Shown here piece by piece: positions 48,484 to 58,087 of a stretch of 64,000 nt of DNA; position 1 is the first letter of the stretch, and each line of letters begins with the position of its first letter. Below the pieces are notes generated by a model. It had not been told where the DNA came from, searched no databases, and was given only the letters and a program-made list of their open reading frames with translations. Source of the stretch: CAVVSQ01 sp963848825 (GTDB lineage Bacteria > Planctomycetota > Planctomycetia > Gemmatales > Gemmataceae); NCBI GenBank assembly GCA_963848825.1, contig CAWKFA010000017.1:62001-126000 (forward strand). The letters run 5' to 3'. The position numbers and the translations under genes were made by a program.

Positions 48484-50253
48484 ATGGCTGAGGATTCTAT
48501 CGGGCAACGCAAAGAAGCGGCGGCACCCTGGACCAAGATATTCTCCTCCTTCAAGGTGGCCCTGGACTTCAAGAAGCTGCTCCTGGCGGCCTGCGGAATC
48601 TTGGCAATGGCGGCCGGATGGTGGCTACTGGCTGCCATTTTTTACGGCGCAGCAGCGAGCCGAAACTGTTAGATTACCTTGCCAGCGCCAAGACCGACTT
48701 GGAAAAGGACGAAAGCTTTCAAGCCTTCAAACAGGCTCGTGAGCGTTGGAACTTACTCCACGAAATGGCCGGCAATGATATTGTTCGAGTGGATGCCGAC
48801 GATGTGGCTACTTCCTGCGCACGACTATGACGAGATTCACAAAATCGAGCTAACGCCGGTCGCGGATAGAAAATTCGTTGGTGTGCTGCCGGTAGCCATC
48901 AAAGATTTAGGGATGGTCAAGCCCTACGGCCGCCTGCGCACCTGGCCCTGGTTCGAACACCGGGGTGAAAACCCCTATCTTCTCGTGGCGAATGGCATCA
49001 AGCATGTTTCCACGGACGGCCACCGGACCTTGCCCTGGGTCCCGGGCCAGTTCACCGGCTGGTTTTTTAGCAATCAACTCCCCGTGCTCGTCGAGCCGCT
49101 TGCCAAGTTTCTGGCGCCTATCGCGTATTTCTTTGACAAACGCGCCGGCGGACTAAATCGTCTGTATTTAATCGGCGTTATCATTTGGACGCTCGTGGTC
49201 TGGGGCATTTTCGGAGGGGCCATCTCGCGTATGGCCGCCGTACAGTTTGCCCGCAACGAAAAAATCAGCACGCGCGAGGCCTTGCGCTTTACCAGGGAAC
49301 GCTGGCAATCGTTTATCACCGCGCCGCTTTTCCCCCTCGTCTTTCTGGGGGTGTTGACCTTTGTCCTCATTTTGTTTGGACTATTCTCCGGTCTTATCCC
49401 GATCGTGGGCGACGTCATTATCGCTGGCCTGCTTTGGCCCATCGTCATCGTGCTTGGCCTCATTATGGCCGTGGTGCTGGTGGGACTCGTAGGTTGGCCG
49501 TTGATGAACCCCACAATTAGCGTGGAGGGAAGCGATAATTTCAACGCGCTCAGCCGCTCCTACAGCTACGTATACCAGGCGCCCTGGCACTACCTCTGGT
49601 ATTCCACGGTGGCCCTGGTCTATGGGGCTGTGCTGGTCTTTTTCGTGGGGCTTATGGGTTCGCTGACGATTTATTTGGGACAATGGGGAGTCAGCCAGGC
49701 GCCGTTTTTGTCCAGCAGCGACCCGGCCAGCGATCGCGAACCTACCTATCTCTTCGTGAATGCTCCCACCTCTTTCGGTTGGCGCAACCTTCTTCTGAAC
49801 GGTAGCCCGTATGTCGACAAAAGCACGGAGCCGTACCAGATGGATGAAAAGTACATGCGGAGCATGAAGCCCTGGAACTATGTGGGGGCTTTCCTGGTTT
49901 CGATCTGGCTGTATTTCATCTTCCTGCTCATCGTCGGCTTTGGCTACAGCTATTTCTGGACGGCGAGTACGATTATCTACCTCCTGCTTCGTCAGAAGGT
50001 GGATGATACCGATCTCGAGGAGATCCACATGGAGGAGGAGCCAGAAGCACCCCTGGCGAAGGACATGACGCCTGAATCCGTGGTGCCGCCAGTATCCAAG
50101 CCAACGGCGGCGCCTGGCAACGTCACGATGATCGATGCGCCTTCACTGCGCACCGGCACGCCGACCCCGGCGGTGCCGCCCATCGAACCTATCGTCGTCA
50201 AGGAAAATCATACCGGCGGCGACGTGCCACCGCCGCCAGCCCCCAATCCGTAA
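48484..50253 (+). CDS. Polytopic membrane protein with Pro-rich tail, two frameshifts
   Basis: About 589 residues. It begins MAEDSIGQRKEAAAPWTKIF (AAGGAG before the ATG) and has a first span LLLAACGILAMAAGWWLLAA. The frame breaks near 48650 and near 48810. After these come YLIGVIIWTLVVWGIFGGAI, FPLVFLGVLTFVLILFGLFS, LLWPIVIVLGLIMAVVLVGL, LVYGAVLVFFVGLMGSLTIY and FLVSIWLYFIFLLIVGFGYS, giving about six spans. The cytosolic tail is Pro/Glu-rich. No transporter signature is seen. Function unknown; similar proteins are frequent in planctomycetes. Confidence 0.7.
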
Positions 50254-50317
50254 GCAGAGCCGACGTGGTGGGCCCGTAGGGCACCACCACGGCCCGTCGT
50301 TCCCATGGAGATGATTG

Positions 50318-51292
50318 ATGGCGCGGCCGATTGTTCTCTTCAGCGGACAATGGACCGATCTGCCTCTGGAAGAGCTGGCCCAGAAAGCCGCCGAGTGGGG
50401 CTACCAGGGGTTCGAGTTGTGCTGCTGGGGCGATCACTTCGAGGTCCAGCGTGCCCTCAGCGAAGACGACTATTGCCAGAAAAAGCTCGACCTTCTCGGC
50501 CGCTTCGATTTGCAGCTAGCCGTCTTGAGCAACCATCGCGTTGGTCAGGCCGTTTGCGATCGCATCGAGCCGCGTCATCAACGCATCCTGCCCGATTACG
50601 TCTGGGGGGACGGCGATGGCGAAGGCGTACGCCAGCGCGCCTCGGAAGAAATGGTCGCCACGATACGCGCTGCTCAAAAACTAGGCGTGAGCGTCGTGAC
50701 TGGCTTTACGGGCTCCGCGCTTTGGCCAGGCGTGCAAGGCTATCCCCAAAACAACGCCGACGAAGTTGCCGACGGGCTCCGCGCCTTTGCCCGGCAATGG
50801 CAGCCTCTGCTGGACGTTTGCCAGGAAGCGGGAGTGCGCTTCGCCCTGGAGGTGCATCCTGGTCAGGTCGCCTATGACCTTTTCAGCGCCGAGATGGTAC
50901 TCGATGCGCTCGATGGCCGGGAGGAGTTCGGCTTTACGCTTGACCCCAGTCATTTACACTGGCAAGGGGTGGACCCCGTGGAGTTCGTGCGGCGTTTCCC
51001 CGATCGCATTTTTCACGTCCATATGAAGGATATCGCTCTTACTCTCAACGGCCGTTCCGGGATTCTGGGTTCCTACCTTCCCTACGGCGATCCGCGGCGC
51101 GGTTGGGAATTTCGCTGCCCTGGACATGGAGGCATCGATTGGGAAGGTTTGATCCGCGCGTTCAGCGCCATCGGCTATGACGGCCCCCTCGCGGTCGAAT
51201 GGAGTGACGCGAGCATGCACAGGGAATTCGGTGCCGAGGAGGCGTACAAGTTCGTCAAACGGTTGGATTTCGAGCGGCCCACCCGGGAATGA
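50318..51292 (+). CDS. Sugar phosphate isomerase/epimerase (AP endonuclease 2 fold)
   Basis: A 324-residue TIM-barrel protein of the xylose-isomerase-like group. Motifs are WTDLPLEELAQKAAEWGYQG, QLAVLSNHRVGQAVCDRIE, RFALEVHPGQVAYDL (metal-binding Glu), GFTLDPSHLHWQGVDPVEFV, DRIFHVHMKD and GDPRRGWEFRCPGHGGIDW. These enzymes interconvert sugars or inositol derivatives with a divalent metal; the substrate is unknown. ATG 50318 is preferred over the TTG before it. The frame is intact. Confidence 0.88.
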   Translation: MARPIVLFSGQWTDLPLEELAQKAAEWGYQGFELCCWGDHFEVQRALSEDDYCQKKLDLLGRFDLQLAVLSNHRVGQAVCDRIEPRHQRILPDYVWGDGDGEGVRQRASEEMVATIRAAQKLGVSVVTGFTGSALWPGVQGYPQNNADEVADGLRAFARQWQPLLDVCQEAGVRFALEVHPGQVAYDLFSAEMVLDALDGREEFGFTLDPSHLHWQGVDPVEFVRRFPDRIFHVHMKDIALTLNGRSGILGSYLPYGDPRRGWEFRCPGHGGIDWEGLIRAFSAIGYDGPLAVEWSDASMHREFGAEEAYKFVKRLDFERPTRE

Positions 51293-51374
51293 TCGGCGCG
51301 GGAGTTGTGCGGCTTGAAGTGTGTGGGCGTTTACGCCAAAATAAACCGCTACAATAAAGTCCAAGGAGCAACCC

Positions 51375-51652
51375 ATGGAATTCTTCGCCAGCGTCGACGA
51401 ATTGCGAACCGCCTGGATCGATCAATTTGTGACCGTACGGCCAGGGCGCCGGAACTGGCCCGCTTCGATGGCATCGTCGGCCGTGTTGTCACCGTCAACT
51501 ACAACGGCAAAGCCGTCATCGACTTTCAAGACGGCGGCTGGTACGACATCACGGCGTCCGATGACTGTCTGGTGAAGGTCGATCCCGCGGAAGCCAAGGC
51601 TAAATATAAAAACGTCAACAGTGCCCAGCCGCTGCCTGACAAACAAGGCTGA
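51375..51652 (+). CDS. Small conserved planctomycete-type protein, one frameshift
   Basis: About 92 residues, beginning MEFFASVDELRTAWIDQFVT (AAGGAG seven bases before the ATG). The frame is lost near 51445 and resumes as APELARFDGIVGRVVTVNYN, GKAVIDFQDGGWYDITASDD, CLVKVDPAEAKAKYKNVNS. The strand pattern suggests a small SH3-like beta-barrel. It ends one base before trpG, so the two are probably co-transcribed. No function is known to me. Confidence 0.7.
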
Positions 51653-51653
51653 T

Positions 51654-52232
51654 ATGATCGTTCTCATCGACAACTACGATTCCTTCACCTATAACCTGGT
51701 GCAACGGCTGGGTGAACTCGATCCCCATATCGACCTGCAGGTTTTCCGCAACGACAAGATAACTCCCGATCAGGTGGCCCAGCTCAAACCGACGCATATT
51801 ATCATTTCGCCAGGCCCGTGTACGCCGCGCGAGGCGGGTGCCTCCAATGAAATCCTGCGCCGCTTCGCGCCTACCGTGCCGATCCTCGGTGTCTGCCTGG
51901 GCCATCAATGCATCGGCCACGTTTTTGGCGGGGAAGTGATTCGCAATTATCGTGTCATGCACGGCAAGGTCTCGCCTATCTATCATGATGGCCTGGGCCT
52001 GTTCACGGGGATGACCAATCCCTTCGAGGCGACTCGTTACCATAGCCTGGTCATCAAGCGTGAGACTTTTCATCAGCCCGATTTTGTCATTAGCGCCTGG
52101 ACGGCGGAAAATGAAATAATGGGCGTGCGCCACAAGTCCTGGCCGTTGCATGGCGTGCAATTTCACCCGGAGAGCTTCTTGACGGTGGAAGGCCCACGCC
52201 TCCTGGGCAATTTCTTGAAGATGAGGGCTTGA
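51654..52232 (+). CDS. trpG: Anthranilate/aminodeoxychorismate synthase glutamine amidotransferase
   Basis: A 192-residue class I glutamine amidotransferase that supplies ammonia from glutamine to anthranilate synthase (TrpE) or PabB. Signature motifs are MIVLIDNYDSFTYNLVQRLG, IIISPGPCTPREAGASNEIL, LGVCLGHQCIGHVFGGEVI (catalytic Cys), HGKVSPIYHDGLGLFTGM, ATRYHSLVIKRET and HGVQFHPESFLTVEG (His-Glu). The large subunit is not nearby, so it may serve both pathways (pabA). The frame is intact. Confidence 0.93.
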   Translation: MIVLIDNYDSFTYNLVQRLGELDPHIDLQVFRNDKITPDQVAQLKPTHIIISPGPCTPREAGASNEILRRFAPTVPILGVCLGHQCIGHVFGGEVIRNYRVMHGKVSPIYHDGLGLFTGMTNPFEATRYHSLVIKRETFHQPDFVISAWTAENEIMGVRHKSWPLHGVQFHPESFLTVEGPRLLGNFLKMRA

Positions 52233-52252
52233 AGCCAGTGTTTGCCGCCGCG

Positions 52253-52702
52253 TCACTGACCGAGCACTTTTTCGAAAATCACCAGGTTGTCGCCGCGGTC
52301 CGGGTCCCAGCGAATGCCCACGATGTCGTAGCCCAGGGCAATCGCCAGGTGGAGCATGGGCCGGTGCTGGTTGTGGCACTCGAAGCGAATGGATTCGTAG
52401 TCGTTTTGCTTGGCCCAACTATGAACGGCTTCCATGAGCTGGGAAGCGATTCCCTGGCGACGCAAATCTGGCAGCACGCCATAAAACCAGGCAAAGAAAA
52501 CGCCGGGCTTTAACTCGAACCCGAGAAAAAACCCGACCGGCTGATCTTTCACGCGGGCCAGGAGCATAAGAATGTTGTACCGGCCCCGGAAGCGCCGCGT
52601 GAAGGATTCGGTGTCCCGTTGCGGACGAAAAATCTGATTGTAAAGTGAGCTGATGACGGGCATATCGTCCGGCCCGACCAGTTCAATAACGGCGTCGGCC
52701 AT
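52253..52702 (-). CDS. GNAT-family N-acetyltransferase
   Basis: A 149-residue acetyltransferase. FLLGFELKPG-like strands precede the acetyl-CoA loop region YGVLPDLRRQGIASQLMEAV (the R/Q-x-x-G-x-G/A site). Then come WAKQNDYESIRFECHNQHRP and LHLAIALGYDIVGIRWD, the usual final strands. It transfers an acetyl group from acetyl-CoA to an amine; the acceptor is unknown. The frame is intact, and it is convergent with trpG. Confidence 0.87.
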   Translation of the reverse strand: MADAVIELVGPDDMPVISSLYNQIFRPQRDTESFTRRFRGRYNILMLLARVKDQPVGFFLGFELKPGVFFAWFYGVLPDLRRQGIASQLMEAVHSWAKQNDYESIRFECHNQHRPMLHLAIALGYDIVGIRWDPDRGDNLVIFEKVLGQ

Positions 52703-52801
52703 GGTCGCTACCTATTTCTTTGCCCTGGAGAGCCGGCGGTGCTCAGGCGGCGCCAGTTCTCCACGACACGTTCCGCTGCCTACCTTACCTGTCTGGTCAC
52801 C

Positions 52802-53550
52802 TTACCGGTCGGGTCGGTAAAGCGAGCTAATCAGGTCGTTCCAGGAAGGTACATTCCAGTCGGTGAGTTTGTCAATCTCCTCGTCGTCGGCGTCTTCCGC
52901 GACGGGTTCGCGTTCGGAATGCTCACCTTCCAGGACTTCATCATCTTCAAAATCCGGTCGTTGCGCCTCGGCATGTTCATGACGAGGGCCGCGCTCACGC
53001 CGGCCACGCTCGTCGCGGCCAATGCGTTCCTCACGGTCACCCGCTTCCGCGCGTTCGCCATGCTCACGTTCATTATGTTCGTCGTCAGCCCGGCTCTCGT
53101 CGGCCCGGCTTTCGTCAATTGGTTCGCGAGCGGGCTCGCCATGATTCTTGGGGCCGGGTGCCGCGTCCCGCGGTTCGCGGTCATGGCGATCCGGGCCATC
53201 ATTTTTTTGTCCACGCCGGCCACGTCTGCGCCACGTCGACGACGCTCGGTGGATTCGCCCTCCTCGGCGCCTGGCTCCGCTTCAACGGATTCGCTGCTCA
53301 TTGGCGTGCCGATTTCTTCGACCGCAAAAACGGTCTCCACCACTTCGACTTCTTCATAAGTCGGCGGCTCAAAGCTATCCTCCGCCACGGGTTCGGCGGT
53401 ATAACGATCATGCTCGGGAATATGGGGCGGGGCAGCCTTTTCCTCTTTATGAGTCTGCGGTGACGGTTTAGCCGACTTATTTTCATCCGGGGGCAAACCC
53501 AATAGGTCGGCCAATTCACGCCAGCGGTCGGCGTCATGTTGATCGGACAT
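52802..53550 (-). CDS. Charged, disordered protein ending in a WNVPSWNDLI motif, one frameshift
   Basis: About 249 residues. It begins MSDQHDADRWRELADLLGLP, then acidic and Pro-rich sequence (EEVEVVETVFAVEEIGTPMS). After a break near 53225 the rest reads as Arg/Glu/Asp-rich repeats (RADDEHNEREHGERAEAG) and closes DKLTDWNVPSWNDLISSLYR. The closing tryptophan motif is ordered and probably binds a partner; I have the impression of similar endings on other planctomycete proteins. The Arg/Asp-rich middle suggests RNA or nucleic-acid contact. Function unknown. Confidence 0.65.
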
Positions 53551-53693
53551 TGTTTGGCTCTCAAAAACGAAAAAATAAAACATGCACCCAAAGTCGCGCG
53601 CCGCAGGGGTGCCATGGGAAAGGCGGCGCCGCTATTTCATTATCAAGGAACTTGACACCACAATTCAAGGGGGGCCTGCGTTACTGAAAAAGG

Positions 53694-54140
53694 TCAGTCG
53701 TCAATGCCCAGCTGGAGCTTGGCGGCTTCAGACATGCGGTCTTTGTCCCAGGTCGGGTCCCAGACAACATCGACCTTGACGCTTGTGATCTTCGGTACCG
53801 AACGCACCTTCCGTTCCACGTCGCCGGGCAGCGAGCCCGCCGCCGGGCACATGGGCGACGTTAACGTCATGCGGATAGCAACCGCCCCGGTTGGGGCGAT
53901 TTCGATGTCGTAGATCAGTCCCAGCTCGTAGATATTTACCGGGATCTCCGGATCAAAGCAAGTACACAAAGCCGCGACGATGTCGTCTTTGAGTGCCGGC
54001 ATTTCTTCGTTCGTCAAGGACGCGGACAATGCAGTTGGTGGTGCCTCGGCGTTAGGAGATGGTTCCACCGCTGGAGCGGCCGGGAGGGAACCAGGGTGGC
54101 CCAGGCGTGAGGTGTCGAGCGGCGTCGTCTTCGGTTGCAT
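53694..54140 (-). CDS. sufT: SUF-associated Fe-S assembly protein SufT (DUF59)
   Basis: A 148-residue MIP18/PaaD-like protein acting in iron-sulfur cluster delivery. After a variable Pro/Ala-rich N-terminus it shows CTCFDPEIPVNIYELGLIYD, AIRMTLTSPMCPAAGSLPGD (the conserved Cys) and VWDPTWDKDRMSEAAKLQL. It is the last gene of the suf operon, 12 bases after sufSE. The frame is intact. Confidence 0.9.
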   Translation of the reverse strand: MQPKTTPLDTSRLGHPGSLPAAPAVEPSPNAEAPPTALSASLTNEEMPALKDDIVAALCTCFDPEIPVNIYELGLIYDIEIAPTGAVAIRMTLTSPMCPAAGSLPGDVERKVRSVPKITSVKVDVVWDPTWDKDRMSEAAKLQLGIDD

Positions 54141-54152
54141 GATTTCTCCGGT

Positions 54153-55932
54153 TTAGGCGCCCGTGGCGATTTTTTCCGCAAACTGACGCACACGCTGCAC
54201 CATTTCGCCAAACCCATTGCGCCGTCCCATGCTCAAGTTTTTGTCGAGGCCCAGACGTGCCATGAAAGCCTGCAGGTCGAACGCCAGAATCCGGTCCGCG
54301 GGGAAGCCGGAATAAACTCTTTGCAACAGGGCTACCAGCCCTCGCACAATGTCGGCATCGCTATCCGCCAAAAATTCAACAATGTTCTTGCTGCCGGGCT
54401 GGCGGCGCGGCCACAGATAGACCGTGCTCTGACAGCCCTGCACGCGATTTTTTTCGATTTTAAAGCGCTTCAGGCATCGGGAGCAGTTTTTCGCCCATTT
54501 CAATGATCTGCCGGTAGCGATCGCCCCAATCGTCGAGATAGTCGAAAAGCTCGATAATCTCCGCCGCGGCTTGCTCCGGGCTAGCTGCCACTGCCGCCGG
54601 GTACTGAAGCTCCTGGGACGTGGATGCCACGGCCGGCCGCACACGCGAACTCGCGTCGGCGACAAGCGCCTTGAGTGCTTGCGCAAACGTCTCTATTTCG
54701 GCCTTCGTGTTATACACGGCAAAGGAAGCACGCGCCGTCCCGGGAATCCCCAGCCGGTCCATCAGCGGCATGCAGCAGTGATGGCCGGTGCGAATGGCGA
54801 TCCCTTCAAGGTCAAGCCGCGTACCCACATCAAGGGACGACACCGGCGGATCATCGACAACGAAGGAAACCACCGCCGCCTTGTCCGCGGCCGTCCCCAC
54901 CAGGCGCACCCCGGGGATATCCCCCAGACACTCCGTGGCGAAGCGCAGTAGCTGTTGCTCGTGAGCGGCGATGGCGTCGAGTCCAATCTTGTCGACATAG
55001 TCGATGGCGGCGCCCAGTCCGACGGCTCCACCGATATTCGGCGTACCCGCTTCGAACTTGTAAGGCAGCTCGTTATACGTCGTCTTCTCGAAAGTGACGC
55101 TACGGATCATGTCGCCGCCCCCCTGGTAGGGGGGCATCAATTCCAGGTGCCGCGCCTTGCCATAGAGGACGCCAATGCCGGTGGGGCCGTAAATCTTGTG
55201 TCCGGAAAAGACATAGAAATCACAATCCAGGTCCTGTACATCGATGCGCACATGGGGCGCCGCCTGGGCGCCGTCGAGCAGCACGGCAACGCCGCGCCGC
55301 CGTGCCATCTCGACCATGGCACGCACGGGATTGATCGTGCCCAGGGCATTGGATACGTGAACCACCGCCATCATCTTGGTTCGCGGCGATAGCAATTTCT
55401 CGAGCTCATTCAGTTCCAACTCGCCGGCGTCCGTGATGGGTACGACCCGCAAGCGGGCCCCTATCTCCTGGCACAGCATCTGCCATGGGACAATGTTCGA
55501 GTGGTGCTCCATCGCGGTGATGATGATCTCGTCGCCGGCCACGAGATGGCTGCGACCGTAACTGTGCGCGACCAGGTTGATGGCTTCGGTGGCGCCACGC
55601 GTGAAAATAATCTCGCGCAAGCAATTGGCACCCAAAAACTTTTGGGCCTTGATGCGGGCGTTCTCGTAAGCTTCGGTCGCCAGCTCACTCAGCCGATGCG
55701 CACCGCGATGTACGTTGGCGTTTTCAGTTTCGTAGTAATTTCGCACCGCATCCAAAACGGCCCGAGGTTTTTGACTCGTGGCCCCATTATCGAAGTAAAT
55801 GAGCGGTTTGCCGTTCACGCTCTGCTGCAAGATCGGAAAATCCGCGCGGATGCGATTGACGTCGAAGGGGGGCTTCTGGCTCGCCGGCGCCGGCCTTCGG
55901 GACAATACGGGAATTGTGGTGGGTAAGCTCAT
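54153..55932 (-). CDS. sufS: SufS-SufE fusion (cysteine desulfurase plus sulfur acceptor), one frameshift
   Basis: About 593 residues. SufS, a PLP cysteine desulfurase, occupies the first ~415: FDNGATSQKPRAVLDAVRNY, EHHSNIVPWQ, DFYVFSGHKIYGPTGIGVLY (PLP lysine), and RTGHHCCMPLMDRLGIPGTA (catalytic Cys). A Pro/Ala-rich linker leads into SufE: IIELFDYLDDWGDRYRQIIE, then, past a break near 54470, KIEKNRVQGCQSTVYLWPR (acceptor Cys) and LADSDADIVRGLVALLQRVY. Fusing donor and acceptor lets persulfide pass directly towards SufB. The break is a single base; both sides are clearly one protein. It starts 4 bases after sufD. Confidence 0.9.
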
Positions 55933-55936
55933 GGAT

Positions 55937-57212
55937 TTATCGCTGCAACACTAATTGTTCCAGGTCGGCGCGAATCGTTTCGATTTTGATCCGCCCCAAA
56001 ACGTCGTTGGCGAAGGCGTACGTCAGCAGCTTGCGGGCCTCTTCCAGACCGATTCCCCGGCTTCGCAGATAAAAGATCGATTCGGCATCGAGTTGGCCCA
56101 CGGTGGCGCCATGGGTGCATTTGACATCGTCCGCGAATATCTCGAGCTGGGGTTTGGTATTGATGGTGGCGCTGTCCGACAGGAGCAGCACCTTGTTTGT
56201 TTGCTTGGCGTCGGTCTTTTGCGCATCCGGACGGACATAAATCTTGCCGTTAAATACGCCATGCGCCGGTCGTTCAAGATTCCCTTGTAGAGCTCGTGGC
56301 TGTTGCAACGGGGCTTGGCGTGATCGATGACTGTGTAATTGTCGATGTGTTGCTTGCCATCCGCCAAATACAGGCCGTTGACCGTCGCTTCGCACCCTTC
56401 GCCATCGAAGCGCACGAGTACCTCGTTGCGCACCAGTTCGCCGCCGAGTGACAAAAAATGAGTGCTGAACTGGCTGCCCGCCGCCTGCGCGATCTGGGTC
56501 GTGGCGATGTGGTAAGCTTCACGCCCTTCTTTTTGTACCTTGTAATGGTCCACGACGGCGTGCTCGGCCAACACAATCTCGGTGACGGCGTTGGTGAAAT
56601 AAGTCCCTTTGGCGGGGCCTTCCAGATAGTGTTCGGCTATCGTTACCTGGCTATTCTTGCCAGCGACGACGACGGTTCGCGGGTACGTGACAGTCGTATT
56701 GCCGCCGGGTACCGATAAATAAACCAGTTCGATCGGTTCCGCCACGACCATGCCGTCGGCAACAACGACATAAGCGCCATCTTGCAGAAAAGAAGTATTC
56801 AGTGCCGTGAATACCTGCCCCTGGTAGTCGGCCAGCCCCAGGACTTTTTGAAGCTTTCCGGCCTGCTCGGCGCTCACGGCGGCCAGACTGCCGATTTGCA
56901 CGCCCCTCAGGCCCTGGTTTGCGCTGCTCAGGTCAGCCGCGTACACGCCGTTGACAAAGGTCAGACGTATCGTCCCCGGCGTTGGCAGGGCGGGCAAACA
57001 CTTTGCTTCAACCTGGGCCAGGGGGGCCGGCTCAAACGGTATTTTCAAAAGGGGGCCGACATTCGTGAAGCGCCAATCTTCCGTCTTGGGCGTCGGAAAG
57101 CCAAGATCGCGAAAGCGCAACCGCGCGGCCTGGCGCAAGTTCTGGAAAGGCGAAGCGCGCTGCACCGGTCAAAGTGTTGCAGATACTGTTTTTTCTCGGA
57201 TGTCTCGGGCAT
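55937..57212 (-). CDS. sufD: Fe-S scaffold protein SufD, two frameshifts
   Basis: About 425 residues. SufD joins SufB and SufC in the scaffold that builds clusters. The start region MPETSEKKQYLQHFDR is in another frame and joins near 57165 to RASPFQNLRQAARLRFRDLG and FPTPKTEDWRFTNVGPL. The core shows TVVVAGKNSQVTIAEHYLEG, VVDHYKVQKEGREAYHI and NGLYLADGKQHIDNYTVIDH. After a break near 56270 the end reads FNGKIYVRPDAQKTDAKQTN, CTHGATVGQLDAESIFYLRS (the conserved His segment) and LLTYAFANDVLGRIKIETI. The exact start is uncertain by about four residues (57224 is possible). Confidence 0.9.
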
Positions 57213-57262
57213 GGACACAACCATTCCTCGTGGGCACAGGGACAGCAGCAATAAACCTGGCG

Positions 57263-58019
57263 CTATACAGGCAGCGCTTCGAGCTCCTTGACCCAGTCAT
57301 AGCCCTTTTGTTCCAGCTCCAGGGCGAGTTCCTTGCCGCCGGATTTAACAATACGGCCTTGATAAAGCACATGGACCTTGTCGGGAACAATGTACTGGAG
57401 CAACCGTTGATAATGCGTGATGACGACCATGGCGCGGTCCTTGCTTCGCAGTGCGTTGACGCCATCGGCAACGACACGGAGAGCGTCGATGTCGAGCCCG
57501 GAGTCCGTCTCATCAAGAATACACAGCTTGGGATCGAGGACCGCCATCTGGAAGATTTCGTTACGCTTCTTCTCGCCGCCGGAAAAGCCTTCGTTTACCG
57601 GCCGCTTGAGCAGCTCGTCGCCGATGTGCAATACCTTTAACTTTTCCTTGACCAACTTCAGGAAGGCCACGCCGTCAAGCTCCGGCTGACCCTTGTGCTT
57701 GCGGACGGCGTTGACCGCCGCGCAGAAAATAGGTGTTGGTTACGCCGGGAATCTCGACCGGATACTGGAAAGCGAGAAAGACCCCTTCCCGGGCACGCTC
57801 CTCCGGGGCCATTTCAAGAAGGTCCTTGCCGTCGAAGCGTACGTCTCCTTCGGTGACGTCAAACGCGTTGCGGCCGGCCAATACGCCCGCGAGTGTGCTT
57901 TTGCCGGAACCATTCGGCCCCATGATGGCATGCACCTCGCCGGCATTCACTTTTAGGTTGATGCCGCGCAAGATTTCCTTGTCACCCACCCGTGCGTGCA
58001 GATTGAAAACGGTAAGCAT
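57263..58019 (-). CDS. sufC: Fe-S assembly ATPase SufC, one frameshift
   Basis: About 252 residues of an ABC-type ATPase that powers SufBCD. Motifs: AIMGPNGSGKSTLAGVLAG (Walker A), EGVFLAFQYPVEIPGVTNTY (Q-loop, with the SufC-specific P-V-E-I-P), VNEGFSGGEKKRNEIFQM (signature) and KLCILDETDSGLDIDAL (Walker B). The frame is lost near 57715 (after FLR, within a repeated GCG run) and resumes as AFLKLVKEKLKVLHIGDELL. It lies 68 bases after sufB. Confidence 0.92.
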
Positions 58020-58087
58020 GATTGGCTAATTGTCCTTGTTTTGCATGATTCGAAAAAGGAATCGGGCTGTTGCCTCGGCTAAAAAAA

